A stretch of DNA of 64,000 nucleotides, from NCBI RefSeq assembly GCF_958298935.1, contig NC_084939.1, forward strand, positions 20,635,501 through 20,699,500, read 5' to 3'. The notes beneath the pieces are model-generated. The model was not told the DNA's origin. It saw nothing but the letters and a program-made list of their open reading frames with translations, and searched no databases. Below are positions 1 to 11,577 of the stretch, in pieces (positions within the stretch are counted from its first letter, which is position 1; every line of letters begins with the position of its first letter). Both the position numbers and the translations under genes were made by a program. Origin of the DNA: Phragmites australis (lineage: Eukaryota > Streptophyta > Magnoliopsida > Poales > Poaceae).

Positions 1-889
1 GATAATCCAATGACAACTGTAGTACAAGCACTGGACCATCCGATGTGTACATCAGTGGATATTAGCCATTAGAACTGCACTCAAACTTCTTCTGAACAGT
101 AGATTATCCAGTGTATACTCAAATCCATCACCGGATCTTCCGATGAGTTATCTTGAGTCATCCGAGCCTTTGCATGTTCTCTGTGTAAATTGCTCCAGTG
201 AGACCTCCGGTGTGCATCTCTTCATCACCGGACCATCCGGTGAGTTATCCTGAGTCAAACTACGCCTTTGTAGTCTCGCTATGTAAAATGCTCCAGTGCA
301 TTCATTCGGTGTTCATTCCATTCACACTGGACCATCCGGTGAGTTAAACCTTCTCTTTTTCCCTGGAAATGCTTCGGTGCAACTATCTCTGTGATCACGA
401 GACTATCTGGTGACTTCATCCTTCTTCTTCAACAGCTGCATCCTCTCTTTTAGGAATGCTCCGGTAAGATCAGCCGGTGTGCACAGCAAAACACCATAGC
501 ATCCAGTCAACTAATCATCTCTCTTCAACACTTGCAACCCTCTCTGCAAGAATTGCTCCGGTGTATATCTTCCACTGATCACCGAACCATCCGGTGGGTT
601 GTTCCATTTTGCCTTATGAGTAGAAAGACTCCGGTGAGTACACGAGTCGGAGCACTGGATTATACGTTGCCTTCTTTCTCCTATGCTAAGAATACTCCGG
701 TGATTATAGCCTTCAGTACACTGGACCATCTGGTGAGAACAAATCTCCTGGGGCTTCTCCAATTTAACAAAAAAATTTCCCGGCTACGGTGGCTTCTTCA
801 TGTATTGCATCCATGAGACCTACTAACATATATTCTTGACAAAAATGTTAGTCCCATTGACTATGTTGTCATTAATCACCAAAATCACA
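1..889 (-). repeat. Ty1/copia LTR, partial (copy A)
   Basis: This is the right-hand part of a copia LTR in minus orientation, cut by the window edge. It matches 40,769-41,657, where the LTR is complete and is followed by a primer-binding site and gag. The minus-strand LTR start (TGTGATTTTGG) lies at 889. The body carries many CACCGGA/TCCGGTG half-sites, including a perfect 17-bp palindrome at 226-242. The short ORFs here run over these palindromes and are not genes. Confidence 0.85.
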
Positions 890-1178
890 ATCATGGCATA
901 ATAGGGCCATTTTCGCTACACCCTTCCTGTACGATCTCAACTTCACCGTGTTCGGTCCAACGAGTATAGCCAGGCATAAAGCCCCTTGGCAACAAGTGAA
1001 ATTGTATCTGCTGGATGGTGGAAAACTGCTTCTTGTTCTCACAATTGATGCATGGACTACACATGTATTGAGACTTTGTATTTGACTTGTGCGCCGCAGC
1101 TTGTACCAGGAAACAATCCACATCGTTCTCGTACTCTGCGCTCACACAACTCGCATCGTACATCTATCTTCTGTCCAT
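890..1178 (-). pseudogene. CACTA transposase tnpD, N-terminal domain fragment (copy A)
   Basis: This fragment encodes the zinc-binding-type transposase-associated domain found at the N-terminus of plant CACTA TnpD proteins, upstream of the catalytic transposase. Visible marks are WMYD-like start residues, a Cys-x2-Cys pair in CSPCINCENKK, a FHLLPRGF stretch (HL...GF) and the W-TEHGE ending typical of the family. The start ATG is at 1178; codon 5, which is TGG (Trp) in copy B, is TAG here. Past that stop the frame is open to about 891, where the copia LTR begins and removes the catalytic domain. Copy B (41,658-41,945) keeps the Trp codon but has a 1-bp deletion further on, so the two copies broke independently. 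Confidence 0.75.
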
Positions 1179-2191
1179 CTACAATTATATCATTATTGTA
1201 AATCCAAATTGATAACATCTAGAAGATTTTGCAATCACCAACAAATAAATTACGTCGTCAGCTCCTACCGGCAATTGGCCCGGGTTAGAGGGGCTGCCTT
1301 TTGCATGCTTTCGTATCCGCTTCTGATGAGTATTTGTTGGTGCCATCCCTAGAAAATTTCTTTATTATTCAACCCCTTATCTATGACTCATTAAGGAAAC
1401 ATGAGAAATAAATACGCTCATAAATAAAGTTTCTATATTGTAGCTTGTTAATTAAATAAAATATAAAAAATACAATTGGATCTTGCAACATACCAAAATA
1501 TCATGGTGAAATTTTCTAATTCATTAAAAATCAAAAGAAGGGATAAGATCAACTTTAGTTTTTAAGGTAACATTTTGAGTTAAAATGCTAAATATTGGAT
1601 TTGACTTGGGGATTTCAACTTACTTGAGCTCAAGAGGTTCCTAGAAGATTGCTTGCTGTTTGGGAAAAATCTAGGGTTCACTTGCCCAAAAAAATGAAGA
1701 AAAGGCAAATGAGCAAATGGAGAGGAAAGAAGGGATTTTGTTTGGATAGCTAGAGAGAGGTCATCTAGACCTTCTTCTTGACAAAAACAATAAGCTTGAG
1801 TGGTGGGGGAATCAAAGGGGGAGAAGGAATGAAGTGTTTGCTGCCATGTGACAGTTTGTGAGGGGGAGAGAAAGTTGTAATCAAATTATCTGTTAGCTCA
1901 AGCTTGGAGAAGGTGGGGAAGAGGGCATCATTGCAGGCTCATTTAACCAACTGGTAGTGATCTTATGCTATCACTGCCGGTTGGTGGATTAAGCTAGTAG
2001 TGATGAGGGAGTAGGGCGTCACTGCTGGCTCAATCTAACGACCGGCAGTGATGACACTTATCACTACCGGTTCATAAGCCACGATGGCTGATTCTTTCCG
2101 TGTGTCTTATGAACTGGCAGTGATGCCACATCACTACTGGCCAGGAACCGGTAGTGATGGGCCAGCATATAAGCCTAGTTTTGTAGTAGTG
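890..2191 (-). mobile_element. CACTA (En/Spm) element, 5' part (copy A)
   Basis: The terminus is at 2191: read on minus it starts CACTACTACAAAACTAGG, a classic CACTA end. Bases 1,935-2,191 hold about ten copies of a CACTGCCGGT/ACCGGCAGTGAT-type subterminal repeat in both orientations, the usual transposase-binding region. The tnpD start codon lies about 1 kb in. The element is cut at 889/890 by the copia LTR, so only the 5' third remains. The right flank (2192) is the interior of a Tat-type LTR, so the CACTA element jumped into that LTR. Confidence 0.8.
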
Positions 2192-2600
2192 CAGTCCTAT
2201 CAACGGGTAGTCTGACACCCTGGGTAGGGTTGGCACTTCAATCGGCGACTGGTAGTCGTGGAAGCCACTTGCATCCTATGTAGTGCCACGATTAGATGGT
2301 GTCATCTAGGATAGATACGGATTCATCTATCCTAAGCCATGTTTTACCAAGCTAACTCTAGGTCTTGGTTGTATAGTAACAATTTATATCTCTGCCCTGG
2401 TAGGGGTATGTATGTACACTTACCCTTTAAAAGACATTATAAATACATAACGTGGGCACAAGGTGAAAGGGACTCAGTTCATAAAACAATCACATCTTGG
2501 TTTTCCTTTCCTCTCTACTTCTCCTCCAAGCTTGAGCCACTCCTGTGGATTGACTCTCGCCGCACTTTGTTCGTGGAAGACACATTTTCTTTCACCAACA
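2192..2600 (+). repeat. Tat-type Ty3/gypsy 5' LTR, 3' portion (copy A)
   Basis: This is the promoter-containing end of an LTR. A TATAAATA box lies at 2438-2445, and the LTR ends in CACCAACA at 2600, directly followed by the primer-binding site. The same sequence appears inverted at 5377-6043 as a longer LTR. The 5' part is missing because a CACTA terminus abuts it at 2191. Confidence 0.75.
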
Positions 2601-2602
2601 GT

Positions 2603-2620
2603 TGGCGCCATCCTTGGGGA
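2603..2620 (+). other. Retrotransposon primer-binding site
   Basis: The sequence TGGCGCCATCCTTGGGGA starts two bases after the LTR end. It has the form of the TGGCGCC...TGGGGA site used by RIRE2/Retrosat2-like gypsy elements of grasses. It marks this LTR as a 5' LTR and fixes the element orientation as plus. Confidence 0.7.
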
Positions 2621-2653
2621 GAGAATATGTGTAGGAGTTCTAGGAGAGGTAGG

Positions 2654-5376
2654 ATGCCACTGAAAAAGAAAACCACTAGGGAAGCGGCCCAGGCAGCCGA
2701 CTCCTCAGCCACGCCTGTGTGAAGGTCCACATGGCCACCACGACCAAAGGCTCGATACGCTGACGTCGGCCCCTCAACTGGGTGAAATGAGGGGCCCATG
2801 GCCACCACTGATCTGACTAGAACCCTGGTTGCGCCTGGCACTAGGGGGGCTGTGGCAACCATCTATTACCCTTGTTGCACTTGGCGCTAGGGGCCTCGTG
2901 GTCACCCCCGATCTGGTCACAACCCTAGCTGTGCCTTGCACTAGGGAATCTGTCATCTCGGAGGCCTTTCTACAGTAGCACAGCGAGAACCCCGTTGCGT
3001 CCCAATGGGCTGCGGCCGAAACTGCAACTGCATGACAGGCACACGTGGTGTCCCTTGGAGCTCAGCTGGAGGAACTGCATGCGGCCTTGCAAGTCGTGCA
3101 GCAATCTGCCGGCATAACTATTGCTCCTCCCATTATGGCCAACACCATATTGGCCCCAGCTCCGAAGGACGGCTAGGGCTTCCTCAACACGGTCCATCGT
3201 CACCAAGCACCACCACAGTCAGCCTATCGACAGCAGAGCCTCGGGCCAGCCAGCGCGAGGTTCCACTCGTAGACTTCGACTCTCCCCTTCAAATGGACCT
3301 GCAGGCTGTACCCTTCTCGGACGGGTTTTGGACCCCCAAGCTACCTAAGTCTAAAGGTGATTTGGACCTGGATGAGTTTGTTTGCTCATACACCCTCCCC
3401 ATCGAGACCAATGGAGGCGGGACGGGCCACCATGGCCAAGTGCTTCCCTCTCGCACTAGAAGGAATAGCCCTCGGATGGTTCTGGACGCTAGGGCCTCGG
3501 TACATTTATGCCTGCGCCAAACTCAGAGATGCTTTCTGCTATAACTTCTAGGGCAACTTCGTTGATCTATTGACCTTTGGGAGCACCCTCATGTGCAAGT
3601 TAAAGGAATATACACGTGCTGAAGGAGGAGCTCCGACGGGAGGTCATGTATGTTACCATGACCCCTTGCATCGAGCCTGAGAAGTCAACCTCGCAAGTGG
3701 GGTCCAAACATGCTCCTCCATCTCCATCAGCCAAAAGGGACTCCGAGGAGGCCGAAGGCTCCAGAGTATGCAAGAATCGACAACGACACTGGCGCGGGGT
3801 CCACGACATCGATCAAGCCAGAGTGGCTCCGAAACCTCCTCATTCTAGGGGACACTACCAAGTGCGCTCCAGAGCCTTCCTCGTGTGGTAGCATATCCCA
3901 GGCTAGCAACCAGAAGGAGGATACTAGTACAATCTGTAGAGAGCCAAATGTGCCCACAACTCCGAAGACTATCGACCCTCATAATCCTCCGAGAAGAGTA
4001 TCTTGAGAGGCAGGCAGCACGTGAGGCGGGAGATAGGGCTGGCAATGACTGGCCCAGAGGTCGTAGGCAAGCAGCGGGCGGCCAAGTTGATCATCTGGCC
4101 CTGTAGAACCCTCCCCAGCTGGCTTTGCATCCTCCACCTCCGCCACCCACAGTGCAGTAGGTCAATAGAGGGGACCATGCCAAGAAGGTGGTCCTTGCCA
4201 TAACAAGAGGGGAAGCCTCCGGCAGCTCCTCGAAGCGGCAATGGCGCGACTATGCACGTGGGGTCAACCATGTTGAGGCTAGCATCATCCACCGCCAAGT
4301 CCCTGAATGGGTCGAGGCCCCTAGGACCTTCACTTACAATAGCGCGGTAGGGGTAGACTTCCCCCACGCTGACGCCTTGGTTATCATGGCCAATGTCGCT
4401 GAAGTAAAAGTCCGGAGGGTGTTGGTTGAAATAGGGAGCTCCACTGATATTCTCTTCATACATGCCTTTGATCAGCTCTGCATTTTGTGAAGCCAATTTT
4501 CTGCCACCTGACGACACCTTCACAGGTTCAATGCCCCCCCCCCTCGACGCTCTGGGCCAGAAAGAGCTTCCAGTCACCTTCGATAAGAACTTTGTTGCAC
4601 GGATCGAGATTATCAGCTTCAACATTGTGGGCATGCCCAACGCGTACAACATCCTAGGCCAAGGAACCCTAAATAAATTCAGAGGGGTCCTGCATCACAA
4701 TTACCTCTGCATGGAGATGCCTAGGCCCCAAGGGCTGATCTCCATCCATAGCGACCAACACTTGGCTAGGCGCATCAAATACGGGCATCCTGCCCCACTT
4801 GACAGCTGCCACGTGCATAATGTGGTGGAAAGGCCCCTCCAAGACACCTCTCTGGTATGCCTCGGGCACCGAGGTCCTCCGAAGCCACAGCCAAAGGGGG
4901 ACGTCAAGCACATCCTACAGGGTATGGGGAACCCCGACTGAACTTTCCAGATCGAGGCGGACCTCACTCACAAGTAGGATGCCCAACTCCTAACCATCCT
5001 GAGGGCCAACATTGATGTTTTGCATCGTCTCCATAGAACCTCCTCAGAGTCGATCGCCACATCATCAAGCACACCCCCTGAGTTGACCCGCAAGCATGGT
5101 CTGTACGCCAGGGGCTCTGAAAGCTGTCCTCTGAGTGGGAGAAGGCCGCAAAGGAGGAGGTCCAAAAGCTATTCCAAGCTAGCGTCATTCGGGAGGCATC
5201 CACTCAGACTGGTTGTCAAACCCTGCCCTGGTCAAAAAGGCTAATGTAAAATGGTGCATGTGCATCTACTTCACCACGCTCCCTCGCATAGACCAACTTG
5301 TGGATTCCATTGCTGGCTGCGAGTTGCTAAGCTTCCTAGACGCATACTCCAGATACCACTAAGTATGGATGGTAGA
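2654..5376 (+). pseudogene. Tat-lineage Ty3/gypsy gag-protease-RT remnant (copy A)
   Basis: This is a decayed polyprotein read on plus after the 5' LTR and primer-binding site. The gag start (MPLKKKTTR...) is at 2654. Gag core segments occur around 3,280-3,540 in shifting frames. The protease region is at about 4,188-4,490: HADALVIMANVAEVKVRRV leads into VEIGSS, where the family has the catalytic VDTGSS, so the Asp is Glu. The conserved block after the protease (FNIVGMPNAYNILGQGTLNKF) follows to 4,941. RT N-terminal segments occur to 5,374 and end in a D-AYS-YH-type motif. RT is then cut by an inverted LTR. Many stops and frameshifts make it non-functional. Copy B lacks about 1.25 kb of the gag-protease part. 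Confidence 0.75.
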
Positions 5377-6043
5377 TATTGGTCAAAGAAAATATGTCTT
5401 CCATGAACAAGTTGTGACGAGAACCAACCCACAGGGGTGGCTCAAGCTTGGAGAAGTGGAGAGGAAAGGAATGCCAAGGTGTGGTTTTATGAACTGAACT
5501 CCCTTTCACCGAGTGCCCATGGCCCGTATTTATAGTGTCATACAAAGGGTAAGTCTACATACATACCCCTACGGGAGGGCAGAGATACAAGTTCTCTCTA
5601 CACAACCTAGACCTAAGGCTAACCAGGTAAAGCACGGCCTAGACCTAGGTAAATCGGTACTTACTCTCGTGAAATTATCTGACCGTGGCACTATAGTGGT
5701 GACAAGTGGTCCTGGTGGCATAGCGAGCGCCCGGTCATCCATTGCAGCACCGTTATGCCCAGGATGTCAGACTAGCTATTGATTAGATTGGCATTAATAG
5801 CCGATCACTTCGTGGAAGGCAGAGGGCAACTGGTGGGCCCTTCTAGTTGATCTTTTAGGAGGGGGCCAACCGCCTCTATGAAGCCTCCAGGAGTTGGCGT
5901 TCTCTGGGGCCTTGGGAGCCCTTGAGGCTTCAGCCTCCATAGGGGGTCCAGAACCAGAAGGCTCTCGGAAAATCTGTGACCTCCGGACCCATAGTCCGTG
6001 GAGCATAGGTGCGTCCTGGATCCTTGATGGCAACCCCCCAACA
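5377..6043 (-). repeat. Tat-type Ty3/gypsy 3' LTR, inverted (copy A)
   Basis: This 667-bp LTR is in minus orientation. Its minus-strand start is TGTTGGGGGGTTGCC at 6043, and its end is at 5377, next to the truncated RT of the plus-strand element. The polypurine tract of a 3' LTR (read on minus as AATGAGGGGCTG) lies just right of it at 6,044-6,058, so the element body extends rightwards. It matches the plus-strand LTR at 2192-2600 in inverse orientation. The TATA region is at about 5,525-5,535. Confidence 0.75.
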
Positions 6044-7516
6044 ACAGCCCCTCATTAGTAGGGCCTTTGGCAATCCTTGGATCTATAGCTGAAGGGCCTA
6101 CTACCCTCCTTCTTGTCTGAGTTATTTTGTAAAGCCCAGTTTATCGGCCAGGTGGAACGTCAGACGACACCTCTGATTGAGGACATTAAGTGTGACCTAC
6201 CGTTAGTGACGTAGTAAAACCCTACCAGAGTGTAGTGGGACACATGGCGTCTCATCATTGGAGCGTCGTGGAGAGCGGTTCCACTTCCCTATTGGGGACC
6301 TCAGCTGAGCATCATCCAGATTCGGCCATTTTGCTCCTTGTCACATAAGTTCTTACGCCCCTGCCACTAGTCCCAGTCTTCCTAGCCTCCATCTCTGGCG
6401 AACACCCCACGCCACGTCTCTCGGACATCAATATTTTCTTTGGTGCCCGTAGCAGAGTTAGCCCCCGCCCCAAGGGGCCACGTGCCGTCAGGAGATCGAG
6501 ATGTCGCGCTAGTTGCTTCTGCCGTCGTCGGTGGTGCAGGCGAGATAGCTACGGGCGGGACCATTGACGCACGCGGGCTGACTGGATCTAAGGTGGTGAC
6601 TGGTTTACCACCGCTGCATCGACCTCATCGGGTGTTGAACTCCAACACGCCAGCAAGGAGTACCCTCTACAAACCAGCGTGTTGGGGGTGTCAAACGTAA
6701 TCGAGGCCACCCTCAACTAAATGGTTGAGGAAGGGAAGATCTCCTCTAGGTTTGTCACACGCGTTCCACAGGGGGAGGAGATCCTGGCACCACAGAGTCA
6801 CAAGACTATGGTTTTTTAGGCTTTCTTCGACGCAGGCCTGTAGTTCACAACTGTGCTGCTCCTCAAAGGGGTGCTTCGTCACTTCTTCATGGAGCTCCCC
6901 CAGCATTCAGCCAACACCATTGCCCGTCTGGCCATCTTTGAATGTGCCATGCAAGCGGAGGACTATGAGGGGCGAGTAGAGCTCTTCGCTGCCATCCACG
7001 AAGCCAGCTGCCAGCCGAAGATTAGGACAGTAGGCGGAGAGAAGAGAGCCCTCAGCATCGGTAGCGTGAACTTGAAGCTCCGGCTAGAGTACCATGGCGC
7101 CTTCCACTCAAAGTCCATCAACGAGTGGTGGTACATTGGATGGACAAAGGGGTGGTTTTATTACAAAGTGGGCTTTATGTCTCCTCTCCGCTCCACTAAT
7201 TGGGACATCCTTTACATTCGGACCCCGGTAGTGGATATGTTAGAAGCTCAGCTAGACTTGAGGGTGGTGCTCCTTCGAAGGGTGGCTCGGAGGATGAGCA
7301 TGCGTGACCTTGATGCTGTGCGACTAGCCTCTCTAGGCAAATTGGGATTATGCCTTCAAGCAAGGCAAGGAGGCTGAGCCAAATGTGTACTCCAGGTCCA
7401 CTGTTGATTCTGGTGAGTCCTCTCCACTGTCTAGCTTCAAGCCTGTAGATGTGAGACACCTCTTTCTTTTAGAATGGTGCCTCTCACTGGGTGAAGCCAC
7501 CAAATCGTGGAGAAAT
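6044..7516 (+). pseudogene. Tat-element antisense ORF, 5' part (copy A)
   Basis: The 3' part of the minus-oriented Tat element carries an ORF on the opposite (plus) strand, as known for Grande/RIRE2-type elements. The likely start is ATG 6,721. The product resembles the family annotated as putative gypsy-type transposon (Transposase_28 domain): segments include ANTIARLAIFECAMQAEDY and a conserved GWFYYKVGFMSPL block. In-frame stops occur near 6,820 and 6,840; the best open stretch is 6,853-7,377. At 7,517 the ORF is interrupted by a chromovirus LTR and resumes at about 9,488. The putative TATA box seen upstream in copy B (45,883) is missing here through a short deletion near 6,290. The function of such antisense ORFs is not established. 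Confidence 0.65.
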
Positions 7517-9487
7517 TGTCACACTCGGTTTTAACAGACAAAACTAGATACGGCTTATGTGTGCTCAGGATGTTCAACACATATAAGGACGTCACAGGTG
7601 AAGTAACAAAAGCAATACTTTTATAGAATAAATGTTAAACCCTTACAGTAATTGACATATATTGTCTTCTATAAAGATATCTGCAGTGGAACAGAAGCAC
7701 TAGTGCCAAACAATACCGCAGGCAACCGACCGGGGGACATGCACCTAGAATGTCACAACCTCATCTTGATAGTCATCAAAATCTTCACTTGCTAAGCAGC
7801 ACCACACCTATTCATGGCATAGGGAAAATAGCAAGTGTGAGCACATGGAGTACTCACCAAGTGTGCGAAAGATAATGATATGTAGGCTTTCAACAAGAAT
7901 AGGCTAACACATGGTATATTTGCGTAAGTGCGAGTAAAGAAAATGGTAATGTAATTCAAAAGCATTATGGAATTGTTAAGTGAATATACCCCAACAACCC
8001 GATAACAAACCATCCAAGGTTAACCATCCCATAAACCATAGCCAACTAGTACCCCTGTACTATACCATAACCATCTAATCAAGTGACAATCCAAATATCC
8101 CATAACCGAGGGCACGACTGTTATAACAATTTTATACTCTGCAGATGTTGTCCAACTTTTAGCCACAAGTCGTGATATCCATGTTGCCGTGTAAGCTAGA
8201 CACTTAACACACCCTAGTGGTGTGCCGCCAGGAGATCCCTACAAAGCATTGTCCATCAATTAGGTCCTGGTAACCCAATAAATGCTAGCAAGGTGTCTAA
8301 TTGATATGCTAAACCTTACCCATATCGGCCTCATGTTTGAACGGTATTTCTTGGGTTATCGCTCCTCGAACTGGTCCTTATATGTGACACTTGGGCAAAG
8401 ACTATCCAACAGGAAAATAACCAACAAAACCTAACACCTTTTCTTGAAACGTATCCACAAGCCCACCACATGAACCACAATTATCAAACCAACAGGAAAA
8501 ATAACCAACAAATTTTTTTGAACATATCCGAAAGCCCACCACATGAACCACCATTATCAAACCAACTCCTTGTCTGAGTTCTAGGGTTCCATGTTACTAA
8601 CAAGTTCATCATCACCATTGCATATATCCACATATACATATGACACTTCCCAACATCCCAAAAGCATAGCTAAGTAAATCTACCCAAGAGACTCATATCA
8701 GCTACCTCTTAGGCTTCAAGGAATGTAAAGGAAGAACTAGGTAAACCAAAACATAGGTGACTACCCATCAAGTTGATAGACATTGCATGCAATTTTGTGA
8801 AACAAAACATTTAAAACATTGGTTCAATATGATCAAGGACACTTTCCTTTTATCCAATGCTGCTCAGTGTTGTCGAAATCTTGGTCTTGAAGTCACTCAA
8901 ATTGCTCCGGAATGTTATCGACTAATCGCGAGAACTACCGATAAAAAACACAAAGGAAAACATTAAGAACAACATACCAAACATCAGTAAAACACTTTAA
9001 AAACACTATGGTTGGATAGCTATGATTTTAGAAACATTTAGAAGCAAGAATCGCCTAAATCGGAGTTAAGATTAAAGAGAATGGGCTTTCAGAAAATGGA
9101 TTAGGCTGAAAAAGAAAGACTAGTTCGCTGGAGTTATCTTCCTATGGGAAAAGAGTTTATTGCACAATCACCGCATCAAGCTTGACAGCATCATTGTGCA
9201 AGATTCAAGAAGTGTAGGGCAGACCAGACTTCACTGACTAGTCTAAGGAGAATGATGTGGTGCTGACTTGGCATGCTATGCAAGTACCATTTTGGATTAA
9301 AGAAGGGACATGCTGAGATCTAATCTCGACCACCCATGATGGATCAAATGGCTAGAGGTTGTGCTTCTAGGTTAAGGATACTACCGGTGACTCTGTGTAG
9401 CGGCAGTGGTTCGGCTTTCGTCGGAGATGGCGATCGGGCGCGTAGCCACTGACATCAATGTCAGGCTACGATGGTGTTTCAGTTAAA
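7517..9487 (-). repeat. Chromovirus-type gypsy LTR, truncated (copy A)
   Basis: This is the 3' half of a long LTR in minus orientation. The left end TGTCACAC at 7517 is preceded by GAAAT, the same 5-bp target duplication that flanks the complete solo LTR of copy B (47,113-50,921). The right half of the LTR and about 1.07 kb of flank are missing: at about 9,480-9,490 the sequence jumps to DNA matching 51,990 of copy B. The ORFs here (for example 8757-8966) are LTR noise. Confidence 0.85.
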
Positions 9488-10246
9488 CGAGGAGAAGGCG
9501 CTGGAGCATTCAAAATGCCGGGACCTCATGGCGGCCAACGAGGCCACCAGTGAAGATGCCTCTGTCTCGCCTTGGCGAAGGCCGATAAGCGAGCAGAGGC
9601 CACAGAGGGCCGCTTATAGGAGGAGGTGATGCACCAGGAGCGTACGGAGGAGGTGGCCCAGGAGTCCACTGAAGCCCACCGTGCCACGGAGGAAATGGCT
9701 CGGGAGACTATCGAAGCCCATCGTTCAGCGGAGGAGTCAACTTAGGAGACTGTTGAAGCTTGTCATTTTGCGGAGGAGCCTATCAACGCAGACATTACAG
9801 GTTGTGTTGCCGCAGAAGGTGTGGCAAAATATCTCCGGATTACTGTGGCTGAGGCTCAGCGAGAGCGGAGGGATGCCCGTGCCGCTTAGGACGTCCTGCG
9901 TGCTAAGCATCAAAGCTTGGCTGGGCACTTGACGGAGGCGGCCCAAGCCATCGAGAAGGCCCTTGGAGGCCTCAGGGCCCAGGGCCGACCATTACCCTCT
10001 GAACTAGACACCCTAAGCCTTACGCTCTATTGGCTCTATTCTGCTGCCATGGTGACATCCACCACTGCCGAGGCCTTCGCCAGATCTAGCGTCCATGTGG
10101 CTTTGGTGTTTTAGCTAGCCCTGCTGCATCGCACAGGGTGCAGCCAACTTGAGGTGCTAAAGCAGCCGGTCTCTGACTCTGTGTTGGAAACCCTCCGACC
10201 TGAGGAGCCCCTTGATGCGTGTTTGCCCGATCTTCCGAAGGTAATA
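9488..10246 (+). pseudogene. Tat-element antisense ORF, C-terminal part (copy A)
   Basis: This continues the antisense ORF after the LTR insertion and deletion. It encodes a highly charged Glu/Ala-rich stretch with repeated EE-A-E-TIEAHRSAEE-like units, predicted coiled coil, then AVAEAQRERRDA and HLTEAAQAIEKALGGLRAQG, and a C-terminal part around 10,010-10,110. Several frames are needed, so it is broken. Insertion of the next gypsy element ends it at 10,247. Confidence 0.6.
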
Positions 10247-11105
10247 TGATAAGTCGATTGGTGGAGTTTCGACGTTGATGATCCAAAAGCTCCGAATAGA
10301 ACAGATCGAGAACCCTCGCAACCACTACACCACTACTCCGTGTTAAGACGTGGTTGACCTCGCCAAGAAGGCTTTTCCTGCAAGTGAATCGAGAACACAA
10401 GCAAGAATAGGTAGATACAATCTGAATATTGCTAATTACCAATGCAGTACTCGAGTTTGGGGTTTAACAAACTGATAAACAGCGAAACTGTCTAAAACAG
10501 AATAATCTAAGCTAAACCCGAGCCTAAACTACAACAGCTACTGCGTATATATAAGGGGGGACATGAGGAGGTCGACCTAGGGTTGTGCAGCCATGGAAAG
10601 AAGCGTGCACAACCTGGACTCCGACCCCGACACGATTATAAGACCCGATAGAGTCCAAAACAGTGATGAAGCACCTTATTCCTTTGACTTTGACTAAACT
10701 ATAAGGAATATTTGGTGGAGCACAGATCCATTGGAAAGGGCTCGACATAAGCTTTCCAGCAGGTCCAAGAACGCCTAAAACGGATTTCGTATGAGAGAGT
10801 TATGCCCATTTTACTGACGTGCTATCTTGAGACTCGAGCATGACCACGACTTCGACTAGAGCTCAGCCTCGAGTCCGAGTAGACTTGGCCTTCGAGGGGT
10901 GACGTTCGGGTAAGGTTGTAGTGTTTCTCCTATATTCCTAAGCAATAACATATCACAAGAATTTAGTAGTAATCCATCCAATGATACATGAAAAACTAGA
11001 AACGATTTCACTTGGTGGTCTAATTGTCGTCTTGTAATTGGACCTTCTATGATTTGAGGATTATTGGTGGTATTGATTGTATCCGAAGGAGCTATGGGCT
11101 CATCA
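10247..11105 (-). repeat. CRM-like Ty3/gypsy 3' LTR (copy A)
   Basis: This is an 859-bp LTR in minus orientation. On minus it starts TGATGAGCCC at 11,105, right after a polypurine run (AAGAGGGGGAGGA), and ends CTTATCA at 10,247. It matches 52,745-53,614 in copy B. The pol reading frame of copy B runs about 50 bp into the LTR, as in CRM-group elements. A TATA-like TATATATAAGG sequence lies near 10,545. The lineage assignment is tentative. Confidence 0.7.
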
Positions 11106-11577
11106 TCCTCCCCCTCTTAAATTGGAGTCGTTCTTGACTTAAACTCGTCTTCTTCTCCCAAGTAGGGCTTTAAATCTGAAATGTTAAATGTGGGACTAAC
11201 CCCAAAATCTACAGGTAGGTTCAATTTGTATGTATTGTCATTAATTATCTCAATTATCTTAAATGGTCCATCAGCTCTAGACATCAATTTTGATTTTCTT
11301 AGTTTGGAAATCTATCCTTCCTCAAATGCAACCAAACTAAATCACCCGGTTCAAATTTTATTTCCATCCTACCTTTACTTCCATCAATCCTCTACTTTTT
11401 AGTCATGCTCTCTATATTCTTTTTAGTTGTTTTATGCAACTTAAGAATAAATTTAGCACGTTTCTTAGCATCTAAATTAAGTGTTTCAAAAGTAGCCAAA
11501 GGTAGTAAATCAATAGGAGCACGGGAATTTAATCCATACACTACCTGGAACGGACTTACCTTGGTGGTGGAGTATAC
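11106..11577 (-). pseudogene. Gypsy integrase C-terminal fragment (copy A)
   Basis: This is the end of a pol polyprotein on minus, upstream of its 3' LTR. It is a frameshifted match to the open copy-B reading frame at 53,563-54,051 (integrase C-terminal region with GPFK and FNISDLKPYLGEEDELESR motifs). It is cut on the right at 11,578 by another LTR, so catalytic integrase, RT and gag are absent. Confidence 0.7.

Noticed and set aside
1..889. Palindrome-rich region considered as a CRISPR-like or satellite array
   Set aside because: Spacing is irregular, and the motifs sit within a defined LTR with known ends in the second copy.
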